Assembly: GCF_014851395.1 (NCBI RefSeq)
Contig: NW_024040817.1
Coordinates: forward strand, 22,998,269-23,062,268
Length of the DNA stretch: 64,000 bases
Direction: 5' to 3'
DNA from: Micropterus salmoides
Taxonomy: Eukaryota; Chordata; Actinopteri; Centrarchiformes; Centrarchidae
Below, piece after piece: positions 12,255 to 23,637 of the stretch (position 1 is its first letter; the number at the start of each line of letters is the position of its first letter). The notes below the pieces were generated by a model. It had not been told where the DNA came from, searched no databases, and was given only the letters and a program-made list of their open reading frames with translations. The position numbers were made by a program, and so were the translations under genes.

Positions 12255-13551
12255 CAGGGGTGGACTAGGACAAATATTCAGCCCTGGCAAAGTAGCCAAA
12301 CCAGCCCACATGACCACGAACACACATTCACCACTTAGGCTACATTTGTGTACGGATGGGGAAATAATATAAGCAGTAGGCCTACCGTATGTAACTTGTA
12401 ATTTACACATACAATTAAAACAATGTCTGTCCATCTGAGTATGTTGTACTTTCTGTCTGTCTGCTGTTGCTGTCTTTCTCTACTGCAGAGTAAATAATCC
12501 GAACATTTGTATGTCACTGTTTTCTTCCTACCTCCATCACACTCCTCGCTGTCTCTGCAAGGCCTACTGTAGCATCCTTCCTCACAGCACTGGTACTAGA
12601 AGACCAGGGGTCTCTGGCTGTACTGATTCAAGCAACATCCTAGATCATGAACACAGCATAGGATGTAAACATTGCAGAAAAATGTTTCCTCACACACTGA
12701 TCTCAACATTGGAATACACATGAATAAAAACAAGTAAGTCTCGTAAATGGCAGAAGTAGAAAGGATTATGGTTTTCTGTTCTGACAAAAGTAACTTTACT
12801 GACAATCAGATTATGTTGCACTCTCTCTTATATGGTGTTTAATTTTGACTGAATGTCCCAATTGAAGTAACGTAATTGAGTTGCTTAGGCCATCTCAGGC
12901 CGTTGCCAACTTTGCCAAAAGCTTTATATTTATTATTATTAGACATATTATTAATATAACCAAAATAAATGTGTGCAAGTGATAAAACCTCTTCTTATGC
13001 ACTGTCATCCTATAAAAACAATATATTTACATATGTTCAGTGTTTCAGAATGACAGCATATTTCTATTTACAGTAGCTTAGATTATTTCTTATTTTAATT
13101 CTACTTCTCATTCTCAACCTTTATTTTAGTGTTTTCTCACTAGTCTACTTGAATGTGATCTCTTTGCCTTCAGTTCTAACATTGTCACACAAGCACGCAT
13201 ACACGTCTCCTGCAAACGGCCCTTTTGACTTTCTGCATCGGCAGTAGGCTATGTTTTATAAAGTGGCCGAAATGACACATCTCTCGTGGTTTCCACCCGC
13301 CATTACGTTTTCAGCCGCAGGTGCGCGGAGGAGGCTTGGTAATGAGGAAGCCTATCGAAACCCAGTTAGATCTGAACTGGTTACTGCTTGTACGTGGGCA
13401 GCCTTTAATGTAGGTACCTGAGTGGCCCACCGAAGTGAAGCCTATGTGTGGGAAACACTGACATTCTTATCAATCTGACCGGCCCACCCCAAAACAAATG
13501 GTCCGGCCCCTCTGGCATTTGCCAGAATTGCCAGATGGCCAATCCGCCCCG
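12255..13551. mobile_element. Non-autonomous hAT-type DNA transposon with 8-bp target duplication
   Basis: The left end starts CAGGGGTGGACTAGGAC and the right end finishes GGCCAATCCGCCCCG. The right end read in reverse, CGGGGCGGATTGGCC, pairs with the left terminus apart from a few changes. The octamer ATTGTAAG flanks both sides exactly (12247-12254 and 13552-13559); 8-bp duplications are the hAT hallmark. The 1,297-bp interior has no ORF over about 90 codons and no recognisable transposase, so it must have been moved by a transposase encoded elsewhere. The right terminal base pattern (CCCCG instead of CCCCTG) suggests loss of one base. Confidence 0.85.
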
Positions 13552-13559
13552 ATTGTAAG

Positions 13560-14560
13560 AAATTACCAATCAGTGCTCAGTAAGGCAGCGAAGAGTGAAA
13601 TGGTTTTGAGTAACACCAGAAAGCCACTTTTGAGGAACTGATACTGCGGGAGAGAGCCACTTTCATTTAAAACCAAACAATGATTCAGTACGCTGGTGGT
13701 GTGGCTCTTGGGATGTTGGTCTGTCTATCGGTTGGTTCACCAAGTTGCTCCAGACAGAAATATCTAAACTATTATTGTATGCACTGACTTGACATTTTGT
13801 ACTAGACAGTTTATGTGTACTAGACAGTTTACATGCACGCGCCATACTTTAACTCTTTTTAATTCTTTTTCCTTTAATGAGACAATTTAGTTTATTTCGA
13901 TGGAATAACTAACAGTGAGCTCATGATTACAACAGACAGGCCCTTGGTAGGGCTTAGTTGTTGAAGTATTTCACCACGAATCCAGCAAAACAGTTCTAAT
14001 GTCAATAGGTTGTTATTTGATTACATTTGCATTATTATATTATAAATATGGATTAGGTTAGTGATAGCTGTTTTACAGAAATACTGTAAAGATTGTGTGC
14101 TATAAATATTGATGCAATGAACATCAGTAAAAAAAATCTTTGTCCTTGTTAATTTTTTTTGTCACAAGACATCGATGAAAGCACTCAAATGGCCATAGCA
14201 GAGACAGTATTTGGAATCATTGTCATTCGACAAGAAGGTACAGAGCCTGGCGATGACCCCGGGGATGTTGCGATTGTCCTGGTGGGGGTGGAAGTGATGA
14301 GTGAGTTGGGCAATGTAGCTTTTGCTGTGGTGATGTTGCTGGGTCTTGTCTACGCGCTGAACCTGAGCTGAGGTTCTGCAGATCATTATGGAATTGGATG
14401 AAAACAAATTATCCAACAAAGAACAAAAGCTTCATAGAGCCTGACATATATTCAGTCTTTAAAGAACCTGCGCAATCCCGAACAAGATTTTGAAGTAATT
14501 ATAGTTCTCAGAGTTATCCATGGTGGCTGAAAAACAAGTAGAAAACTTGTACCTTCTATT
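13560..14560. other. Non-genic, AT-rich
   Basis: Overlapping ORFs of 70-85 codons at 14159-14419 on both strands have no recognisable domain, codon bias or splice context; I do not call them genes. Confidence 0.35.
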
Positions 14561-15240
14561 TTGTTGTTTAGGTACACCAGCACATTAAACTACAGGTGTA
14601 ATTTAAGAGGAATGTGAGTATGTGTTCTATTTTTTTTTCTCTCTATTATTTTTTATCAGTTTCTCATAACAAAATTAAGACTAACTCATTTTTAAGTTTA
14701 AACAATTACATTGCCTCTTTGGAGAGTTAAACTTGATTGCAAGATAGATATTTAAACTTGATTGCAAGATAGATATTTGTCTTATGTTTCCACCCTTGAT
14801 GCCAACCAGACTGTAGACATTGCTGAAATTTGTTTAAAGATGTCCCTAGTGACTTTTCAATGTAAACATTTTAAATATATTTGTAAAATATGTTCTAACT
14901 TTGGTAAATGTTTTTTATTAACTTCTGTCTGAGTTCACCATCACATGAAACCACAGTTGCAAGATTTACAAAGTAAAGCAAATGTTAAGAGTAATGTGAA
15001 ATGATCAAGGGGGATGTGAGTGAGAGGGCCCATTTCCTAGGATCTTCAGTTTCAGTTTCACATAACAGACTTGAGATATTTTTCCTTGTTGTGTTGTCAA
15101 CAAGCAACTGCACTGCCAGTGTAAAACAATGCACATTATAGTTTTGGAAATACAATTTTGATTGCACCTTTTTCCATTTGTTTCCACCCTTGATGCCAAC
15201 CAGGGTCAACCAGTCAACCAGTAGACTTTGTTGAAAAGTT
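14561..15240. repeat. Diverged tandem duplication, period about 390 bp
   Basis: The block GTTTCCACCCTTGATGCCAA is found near 14788 and again near 15180, each followed by CCAG and a GTAGAC.TTG.TGAAA tail. Upstream parts also align loosely (an ATCAGTTTCTCATAACA block versus a CAGTTTCACATAACA block). A separate exact 25-bp tandem duplication lies at 14727-14751 / 14752-14776. No coding potential was recognised. Confidence 0.6.
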
Positions 15241-15251
15241 TTAATTTATTA

Positions 15252-15686
15252 ACACTCAAAAGCTATTCTTTAAATTAATGAAATTAAATTATGGAAAGGA
15301 TTTCCACGTGATTAAATAGCTTTCTTTCAGCATTAAGCACTTTTGTTGGGCCAACTTAATTTGCACAGGTTGGACCAACTTTATTTACTAGTGTAATTGT
15401 ACTACTGTAAAATAAGTTGGATTGAACTATATTTAATTAAGTTGGATGCAAATTAAGTAAATTAGATGGTCCAAAACATTGCAAATTAGTTGGGCTGACA
15501 GTATTAATTTAAGCTGGGCCCAACCGTAGTAAATAAGTTCAACCTTAATAATTTAAGTTGACCCAACGCAAGTGCATTAAATTGGAATAACAGAATTGCA
15601 TAATGCTGAAATAAAGCAAGTTAATCGTGTCGAAATCCTTTCCATGATTTTTTTATGTTCATTCAAAGAGCTACTTTTTTGAGTGT
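15252..15686. mobile_element. MITE with about 85-bp terminal inverted repeats
   Basis: It begins ACACTCAAAAG and ends CTTTTTTGAGTGT. Inside both ends the inverted blocks ATGGAAAGGATTTC and TTTCAGCATTA recur, giving imperfect arms of about 85 bp. The centre is AT-rich with repeated AAGTTGG / CCAACTT words in both orientations, so much of the 435-bp element can fold. No ORF. The target-site duplication was not resolved, so the superfamily is not assigned. Confidence 0.75.
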
Positions 15687-15826
15687 AGCACACTAAACTA
15701 AGATGGTTATGGCCTGTTAATCTGTTTCTCAAAGGATTGCTGTGCCTAAGTACAGCCTCACAGAGCAGCTAGTGTGGCTGTGTATTATTTTGTTATTGCA
15801 TTGACATGACGACAATCGGCATATAT

Positions 15827-16411
15827 TGTTATGGTGGCAGCCCGGCTGACGGTGAGTGTCCTGTTTTTTTTTTTCCTCCTTGTTTCGCATTCTGTTTTTT
15901 CCCTGCGTCTCCTCCCCTCTCCCTCTCCCTCTGTGTATGCTCTCCCTCTCTCCGCTCTGGAGCCCGGCTGACGATCCACACCTGTGTCTCATCAGCTATC
16001 AGCCTCATCTCCACCAGTATTTCAACCCCGGCTCTCCACTCCATCCCTGCTTGATCGTCGTCGCTCCAGTCTTGGTGCCACCTCTACATTCAAGCTCTGA
16101 TACCGCGTTCCCTTACCTACTGTTTCTCTGAACTAACCTTGTTTGTTTTTCTGCTTTCCCCGCCAGGTTCACTCACCTCCGTCATCCGTTCAGTCAGCTG
16201 GGCTCACCTACCTGCTTTCTCGCCTCCACGCCGCTCCCCCGGCTCCCCCCAACGCTCCTCGCCTGTCCGCCAGAACCTCCCCAGCCCCGCCGGCTCCCCG
16301 GTCCTCCGTGCCCATGTCTGCAGGCGTCCAACTCCCCCCTTTTTCCCTTAATAAACCTCTTCGAAAACCACAAGCGTTGCATTTGGGTCCGTTCTGTCTG
16401 AAATCATAACA
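15827..16411 (+). mobile_element. Solo LTR-like element with TGTTATG...CATAACA termini
   Basis: It begins TGTTATGG and ends CATAACA, a perfect 7-bp inverted terminus of the TG...CA type, and is flanked by ATATAT on both sides (15821-15826, 16412-16417), though the AT-rich flank makes the duplication length ambiguous. AATAAA at 16350-16355 is followed by TTGCATTTGGGTCC, the same end block as in the elements near 7.3 kb and 60.4 kb. C-rich U3-like sequence fills the middle. The overlapping 60-90 codon ORFs here are composition artefacts. Confidence 0.7.
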
Positions 16412-16417
16412 ATATAT

Positions 16418-18160
16418 AGTATCTGGTGAAGGTGAATAATTTTAAGAGTTTATTACTGTAAACTTTGATTAATCGCCCGGGCTTTTATTTGCTAAAATCA
16501 CTGAATTTACCTTGCTTATATTTGGGACAGGCGTCCATATGGGGCAGGCCTTTAAATCCTCTGCACAAAACTGAAATAGGCTACTATGAAACAGTTTACT
16601 TATTTTAAACAGAATATTACTTGTATGAAATTATCCAATAACATCAAATACACATCATTCATTTGATCTAGCTCCGACAGACGGCTTTTATTTTGTAGGC
16701 AGCAACTTAATGAAAACAACATGGTGGCAGATGAGAGAAGTGTGACAGACAGAGCAAGGACTTCACATGACAGGATTCACAACTTGGATTCATTTTTATG
16801 AAAAGCTGTCTTGATTCTTTTGATCAGTGGACCCTTTACAGACTAAAGGAATTTAATAATCATAGAATGGAACATTCAGACTTAATGAGCTTCAAAGGTA
16901 ACGTAGTCGGAACATGTCCGTTACACCGGTAAATCTATAAGAATTAGACTTTTGGGCTTTTTGTTTCCATTAAATTAATTCAACAGTTGAATTGTGGAGA
17001 TTCTAACCGATCTAACGATGTGTAGCATGTTCATATTGATCATACGTTTAAATATTAATATTTGTATTAACGATCTAGGCAGCTTAGAAGCAGCTAAAGC
17101 AGGCAACCTGGTGGGGTTTAGGAGGTTTTATACATCCAAAGAACTTATAAAAACCAGACCAGGCATTTTAATTAAGTCTTTGCGGATAATAAAATTAAAA
17201 ACTTAAAACGGGACAGAATTTGCCTGCCATTATCTAATACCAATTGCCAGTTACAGTAAATTAGTCTTTGACAGACTAATAAAAAAATACCTGTAAGGGT
17301 GGTCACTCAGCCATTATGATCCACTGCTGAAAAGGGTAAGCTGTTCATTTCACAAGAGATGCACTCTCTGTTTTCTTTTTTCAGTTTCAAGTGCAACGTA
17401 GGAAACAAAGGAGAAAAAAGAAGAAGTAATCCAGCCTGTTTTTGTTGCTTCGCTGTGCTGGCACTTTTATCTAGCTTTACACAATCCATCATCTTAATGC
17501 TATCCTGAGATGATTCCAACTTGTGTGCAAATAAGAAGTGGGAAATTAGTTTGCACGAAATATACAGTATATGCATGTATTTATGCAGAACGTTTTCCTA
17601 GATGTTCCAGTACTGAATACAAATGGATGTCTTAACAGATGTTTTGTTGCACACTATGTTTTTCTTTTATTAACATCTTTACTTCGTGTAACTTGTGGTG
17701 CAACGACAAGATGAGTAGATCAGTGGGGTGGTTTGTTTGTCATAATAGATCAGGAGAGGTGCAGTTGTCTCAGTGAAAGCTGAGTCGTTGTGGCAATTAA
17801 AGCCTTGATTTGGGTGGTTTACTTTATTTGTTGTACAAAGCCTTAATGAGTACACAGGCAGCCAGACATGATTATTCAACAGTGGGAGAATCACATTAAT
17901 TTGGGCTGCAGATGCAGATTGTAGAAATCAATGAGGGAGAGACAGAACAGAGGAAAGGAATCGGATAAACCAACAACTGTTGGACGGGAAGTGTGGAGAC
18001 GAATATGAATAATAAATGGAGATATGCACCAGCAACTACGTACAAAGTTGACTGTGATGAAGTTTGCGGTTAAACAGCAAAACTTTATGCATCATAAAAA
18101 TAACGGGTGGGGGCCAAAGGTCATGGTTGGGGCACAATTTCCCACCTCAGGACACACCCT
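16418..18160. other. Non-genic; 16465-16720 resembles dispersed repeat debris
   Basis: GCCCGGGCTTTTATTTGC followed by CAGGCCTTTAAATCC resembles a fish repeat built on CCGGCCTTTATTTG words, without identified termini. The rest is AT-rich unique-looking DNA with no supported gene. Confidence 0.3.
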
Positions 18161-18164
18161 TGCA

Positions 18165-18560
18165 TCCCAGTGGTTGAATGTAAGTACATTTACTCTGTGC
18201 TGTATTTTACCTAAATGCAAGTTTGAGGTACTTTTACTACTCCATTTAATGTAATTTTACACCTCTACTAAACTACATTTCAGAAGGAAACAATGTATTT
18301 TATTTTACTCCAATACAGTTATTCAAAAGCTACAGTTACTAATGATTTTGCAAATTAGGATTCTACATACAAATCATATGATCAACTCTTGAAAATAACT
18401 ACAAGCATTCAAAATGAACCCCTTATTAAAATTAAAATGCTGCTTACATGTTAGTAGTAATAATCCAAAGATAGACAAATAATAATGTAACATGCATGGG
18501 TTTGGGATTTTAATTTGGATACTTAAAGCTGCATTTACATTAACAATAGATCAAATTACT
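18165..18560. repeat. Copy of an abundant percomorph dispersed repeat
   Basis: Series of words characteristic of a common fish interspersed repeat: TAAGTACATTTACTC, TTTGAGGTACTTTTACT, CTACATTTCAGA.GGAAA, ATACAAATCATATGATCA and AAAATGCTGCTTACATG. Identification is from memory of the family, with no search made. No coding potential. Confidence 0.6.
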
Positions 18561-20970
18561 ATGTGTAATGTGAAAGAGGTTACTTACTGTGTAGTGATGA
18601 ATACACAGAGAATTATCACCCGACTCTGCAGTTTCCCTCACCTCTACGGAGCATTTTAGTGTCTTTCTGCTCATTGTTTTGGTTTTAAGGCATACAGCCT
18701 TGATGAATGGTTTAGTCCTGCGGCTCTCATCAAGCTTGTTTTTATTTGCCGCAGGTAGCTGTTTTTAGCTAATAACCTTTGAAAATCCCACTTCATGTAC
18801 ATGCCCAACAAAGATATCAATTAGATAATTAGATAAATATCTAATATCTAGATATAAATAATTAGGTAATGTAGTGGAGCATTTAGTAGTTAAAGAGCCA
18901 AATATTTCCCTCAAGCTAAAATCAGAGCTAAATGAAAAATCACTTACTGTATGCTTGTCAGATAAACACAAACACCAAATGTGTAAACAGCAAGTGTTTG
19001 GTATCATTCCCCATACCCATTATATAAGCTAATAATAGTCATTGTTGTTCCCAAGTGGTGCCCAAGTGAATCCTGTTAATGCTGGTTTGTGCATATTTTA
19101 ATTTAAGAAGATGACTTATTCCACTTCCGTGTAAGAACGTCTGATGCCACCAATGTAACTATAGCTTACCAATATACAACACTGCATTTTTAAAAATTGA
19201 TTTCACTTTACACTTGAACCTCAGCAGGAGATTCTGGAGTGTGCACGGCTGGTATTTAGCATTTTTCTGTGTTGTATATCTCTGTGTCAAGCTAAAGGTC
19301 ATGGCGTAATCACAGGCCTAAACATCACTCAGCACGACGGACAAAGCAGCTGATCATCCAGAGGAAATGTCAGCCAGATATAGAGTGCTGATTGTCCATT
19401 AGAACAGGGCCAGGGCCAAGCCTGAAGGAGATTAGTGGGGACCCTGGGTCCTTTAGTTCCTCTTGACAATGTCACAAACTAACAAATACAACAAATATAA
19501 AATACTGATTGTTAGAATTAAATCATCTTGATTTGATGTGTTTATTTGTGCCTGTGCGTGTGAGAGAGAGAGACAATGACAATTCACATTATTCTTTGTT
19601 ATTAAGGACTTAAAGTGTGCTGTTGTAGTCAGTAGAGTATGATAAGTGACCTTATCATACTTTGTGCCATTTTTCACACCTTGTCTCCCTTTAATATTCT
19701 TAAAATTATTTTCTTGATCTAATGAAGTTCATACTTTCGCTCTGACATCTATTTATATTTTGATTTGTTTAGAGTGGGTGTACATCTGCATGCGGTATGA
19801 GAGTGTATGCACATTTTGTCTTCATTTTTTCATGGTTATGCTACTGGGGGAGTTATGTTTGGGAGGGAAACATTTTTTTAACATACAGAACACAGGTTAT
19901 CTAGGATGGAAACACCGGAAAAAAATTGAAATATTCCATTGATATTTCAATGCATAAAGTGACAAAATGCAGTGGAAACAGACTAAGCAAATAAATTGTC
20001 AAAATGTCCACAGAAGTTTCCACTAAACTGAAACTAAAAATAGTAGCAGACACAAACATCTGATATGTGTGGCGCAATAAGGAGACTGTAACATATCTCA
20101 CATTATATACATGAAAGAAACATGGATGCGATATTTCTATCATAGTTTCTATTTTATATACCACCGATTGAGGTGATTAATTGCATCATCTTATTACGCG
20201 TTCTTCTTCTGCAATGGATTAATGGCACCTAACTGAAGAATAAGCGCCACCAGCTCTTTATCTTGAGGTGCTCCACTCGTAATATTTGCACAATGGCAGT
20301 GGATGGAAACCTGCATTGATTTGCTATTTCTTTCATTTATCTGTAAATTCTGTTCAAATGTTTGCAACATTTGGAAGGAAACCTGGCTAGTGTGCTCGTG
20401 TGAAGCTCTATGTTGCCTCAGGAAACATTACCTGAAAATAACATACATGTTTCTTCTATATATATTTATATATTACATATGCACGCACACACCATGATTG
20501 TGTAAAACTCTAGTATTTCCACTCGCTTTATGCTGCAGAGCTTAGAAAATGAACATTTCAAAAACATCGGTGTAACAAATCTTTCAAGCATACGCAGTGG
20601 ACCCTGCACGTGGCATTTCTCGGCTTTAAAGCTGTTTTTCGCAGTTCACACTAGATTGAGCAATGTGCTATGTGTGAGATGATGTTCAAAATATACAGTA
20701 ACAGCTTGTTTGTCTGTGAAATGATGCTTACAAAATTGCATCCTTATTAATGCCAAAATCTTAGATGTTCATGTTTGCTCTGCATCTCTCCTTGCCTCTG
20801 CTGCTGATGTGTGCAATTTATGCATCTCATAAATTTATTTATTAGCGTATGACAGAAACCAAGTACAGATCAGCCTTAAACACATGCATAATCCATTGTA
20901 AGGTTTCAAATGTTAAAAAAGTCTAATTCTGACACAGGATACATCTGACACATTTAGTTGACAAGTTGGC
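18561..20970. other. Non-genic; possible DNA element at 19900-20320
   Basis: 19900-20320 contains GCAGTGGAAACAG, CGTTCTTCTTCTGC and AAGCGCCACCAGC words typical of a fish non-autonomous element, but its ends could not be paired. ORFs in this stretch lack domains. Confidence 0.3.
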
Positions 20971-21432
20971 TGTTTTATGACCTGGCTCAAAAGGCCACAA
21001 CAAAAGGGAGACACACCATGGTAAAAGGTTGACAAAATATGTTTATTAAACCAAAATTAACCCAATTAAGGCTGGTGCCAAAGTAAAAGTGAACAAGTAT
21101 GGGGTATGAACATCAGTGGTTTCAGTCAGGTCAGGATGATGGATGCATGGAAAATGTGTGTGAGGGTGTTGTAATGTGCGAGAAATAATAACGATCAACT
21201 AAAACAACATATCCAGAAACCAAGGCGAAACTTGTGGAGTGAAACAGATGATGGCAAGTTAGCAGAGAGGTTCTTCCATCCTCAGCCCAGCAGCAACCTC
21301 TCCCTAGGAATGAGAATAAAATGTTACTCTACAGGGCAATTATCCCAGGTGCCCAGAGTTACTGCAATCAGCTCTTCCTCTACAAGGAAGAGAGAGAGGC
21401 CACACCCACACATGTCCCCACAGGGCATCACA
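20971..21432 (-). mobile_element. Putative solo LTR-like element, minus strand
   Basis: Minus-strand reading starts TGTGATGCCCTGTGG, has AATAAACATATTTTGTC near its end (TTTATTAAAC at about 21042-21051 on +) and finishes at GAGCCAGGTCATAAAACA, giving TG...CA ends and an LTR-like layout. GCTG is found at 20969-20972 and 21433-21436, which fits a 4-bp duplication only if the element stops two bases earlier on the left. No coding sequence. It could also be an unrelated DNA repeat. Confidence 0.45.
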
Positions 21433-21436
21433 GCTG

Positions 21437-22327
21437 ACAAATAGAAACCCCTTGAATGCCAGAAATAGCCAAATTCACATCCTCTTTTTCCACACTGTCA
21501 AATTTTAGTCAGTGGGTGTGACTTTTCAACGCCCTAGCTTACGGATTCAGAGCTTTTATAGTGACCCACGTTGAGATCTTTGATGTCAATGTCTCCTTGA
21601 ACTCACCACCTGGATGGTCCCTGCACACTACTACACAACGAAAAGTTGAAAAATGTTCACTGTAATTTATAAGATGATTTTCATTCACAGTGAAGGAACT
21701 ACAATCACATTTAGTCATCCCTTTTTTGCAGATAAAATTAATGTTAATTGTTCATAGTTTTATTCTGGGGAAGAAGGAACAAAAAGGTCTTTTGATAAAT
21801 ATAAGACCCCTTTTGTCTCAGACTGCTGGAGGGTTGTGTCGGGGAAATATCAAATATAAATTTCACCCTTTTGGTTTTTTTCATACAGGGCATGTGATCA
21901 GATATGCATGCTGTAGCATACAAAAGTGCTATTTAATTCCAGTTAGACTTAAAGTTACTCATAACTGTAGTGGGCTAGAACAGTGAATACTATATTTATG
22001 GTTCTTTAAGTTCATGTACTAAAACATTAAGACAAATAGCACACGAAAAGTTACCAGACAGATCCAAAAAAATAAGGTTGCTAGTTAATATGATAAACAT
22101 TGAAAAACATCAACATCAAAAATAGGTAATAGACAGAGGGCTCTACAGCAGGCTAATTCTTTGGCATGATGAGAGTAGGGGACACATAAGCTAAGTGTGA
22201 ACAATGAGAAATCGTACCATTTTGTTAAGATAGGCTTCTAGATAAGAGAAGATAAGATTAAAGAGAGCCTTAATTGTACCATTTTGAGAGCTAAATTAGT
22301 AATCAGTAAGAAGCACAATTGGGAAAC

Positions 22328-22328
<1 letters not shown>
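21437..22328. other. Non-genic, no feature recognised
   Basis: The 98-codon ORF at 21690-21986 has no recognisable domain and is unlikely to be coding. Confidence 0.35.

Positions 22329-22361
<33 letters not shown>
22329..22361 (+). repeat. (AC)n microsatellite
   Basis: Pure AC tract of about 16 units. Confidence 0.95.
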
Positions 22362-22363
<2 letters not shown>

Positions 22364-22658
22364 GTCTTTAGCTCCAGCCAAACAAACTGTAACCTACACT
22401 GTACATTTACAGCTAAACTTCGCTAGTCACCTTTTCCTCTGCTGCAGCTGGGCAGGCAGCAGGATCACACAGGAAAAGCACTCCATGGGAGCGGAGATCA
22501 CACAAGAGAACTGACGATCTGGTGAAGACTGGAGTGAATGACCGGGGGTTTAAATGTAGATGAGCTTGATTACTGGAATATAATTATTCCAGTACAAGCC
22601 TCAGGTGCTCTAGTAACCACGGGTGCAGAGAAGATTGGCCCACCAGAGGAGAGGCCCA

Positions 22659-22660
<2 letters not shown>

Positions 22661-22725
<65 letters not shown>
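22661..22725 (+). repeat. (CA)n microsatellite, about 32 units
   Basis: Pure CA tract; the ORFs across it on both strands are artefacts of the repeat. Confidence 0.97.
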
Positions 22726-22728
<3 letters not shown>

Positions 22729-23113
22729 AATAGAGAAGACAGACAGGGGATCAAGACCGAAACACCATGGAAAGAGACACAGCAGAAACAATAGGAAATG
22801 GGCGAGAGGTATCACTGACCAATAACAAGACAATGTTATTCAATATACTATGACTACTATCTCAAGCAGCTCAGCTATGTAGTTTTTTTGTTTGCTTTTT
22901 ACACAAATACCCTCATATACCATTATACCCCGGTGAAATGTCAAGAAGGTATGAAGGAATGAAAAAAAAATAGATGCTGCCAAAGCCTATTGGATAATTT
23001 CAATATCTAGCTGTCTCTTGCTAGTTCTCCGACATTGCATACACCAGCTTTACATTAAACCATAAAAAATAAAGCAAAACTTGCATGGAATATGGCACAG
23101 GGTCATAGATATG

Positions 23114-23232
23114 CAATCAATGACTCAGTCGTTCTTATGCCCTTTAATGGGCTTGAGGAAGCATGACAGCGTATACAGGAGCATTCCCTGGTCTCCTCTC
23201 TGCGGGCATAAGAACGACTGAGTCATTGATTG
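23114..23232. repeat. Perfect long hairpin: 29-bp arms, 61-nt spacer
   Basis: Bases 23114-23142 are the exact reverse complement of 23204-23232. Each arm contains TGACTCA or its complement TGAGTCA, an AP-1-type site. The perfection of the arms suggests recent formation or selection. No ORF. It could be a small foldback element, a template-switch product or an RNA hairpin. Confidence 0.9.
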
Positions 23233-23294
23233 AATGAATGACATATGAGTGAGGTATTTTCAAATCTATACACTACCTGCATCTAAAGATTACA

Positions 23295-23370
23295 TGTAAT
23301 AATAATAATAGCTTTATTTGTATAGCACTTTTCAATACAGGTAACAAAGTGCTTCACAGCAATCAATGTA
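23295..23370. repeat. LINE-tail-like fragment
   Basis: AATAATAATAGCTTTATTTG, then TATAGCACTTTTCAATACAG and AAAGTGCTTCACAGCAATCA match the pattern of the widespread fish LINE/SINE 3' tail (also near 12000). Confidence 0.5.
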
Positions 23371-23569
23371 AAACATAGTGTACGTTTTATGAGGAGCTAC
23401 TCTTGCTGCTTCCTCTGTGAAGATGGTAGGTGATACTATTGTTTTCAAAGAATAGAAAAAAGAAAAGATACACATCATGTCAATGATTTTTGTGTCTCTG
23501 CTCTTATCTCTTGAAAAAAACCTCATGTAAGACCTTTATAAACACCAAGGGGCTGTTTACGTGCACAAG

Positions 23570-23571
<2 letters not shown>

Positions 23572-23635
<64 letters not shown>
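23572..23635 (+). repeat. (GT)n microsatellite, about 32 units
   Basis: Pure GT tract. It generates poly-Cys/Val ORFs that are not genes. Confidence 0.97.

Positions 23636-23637
<2 letters not shown>

Noticed and set aside
14159..14419. Overlapping 70-85 codon ORFs on both strands
   Set aside because: No recognised domain, no splice sites of note, and openness on both strands indicates chance.
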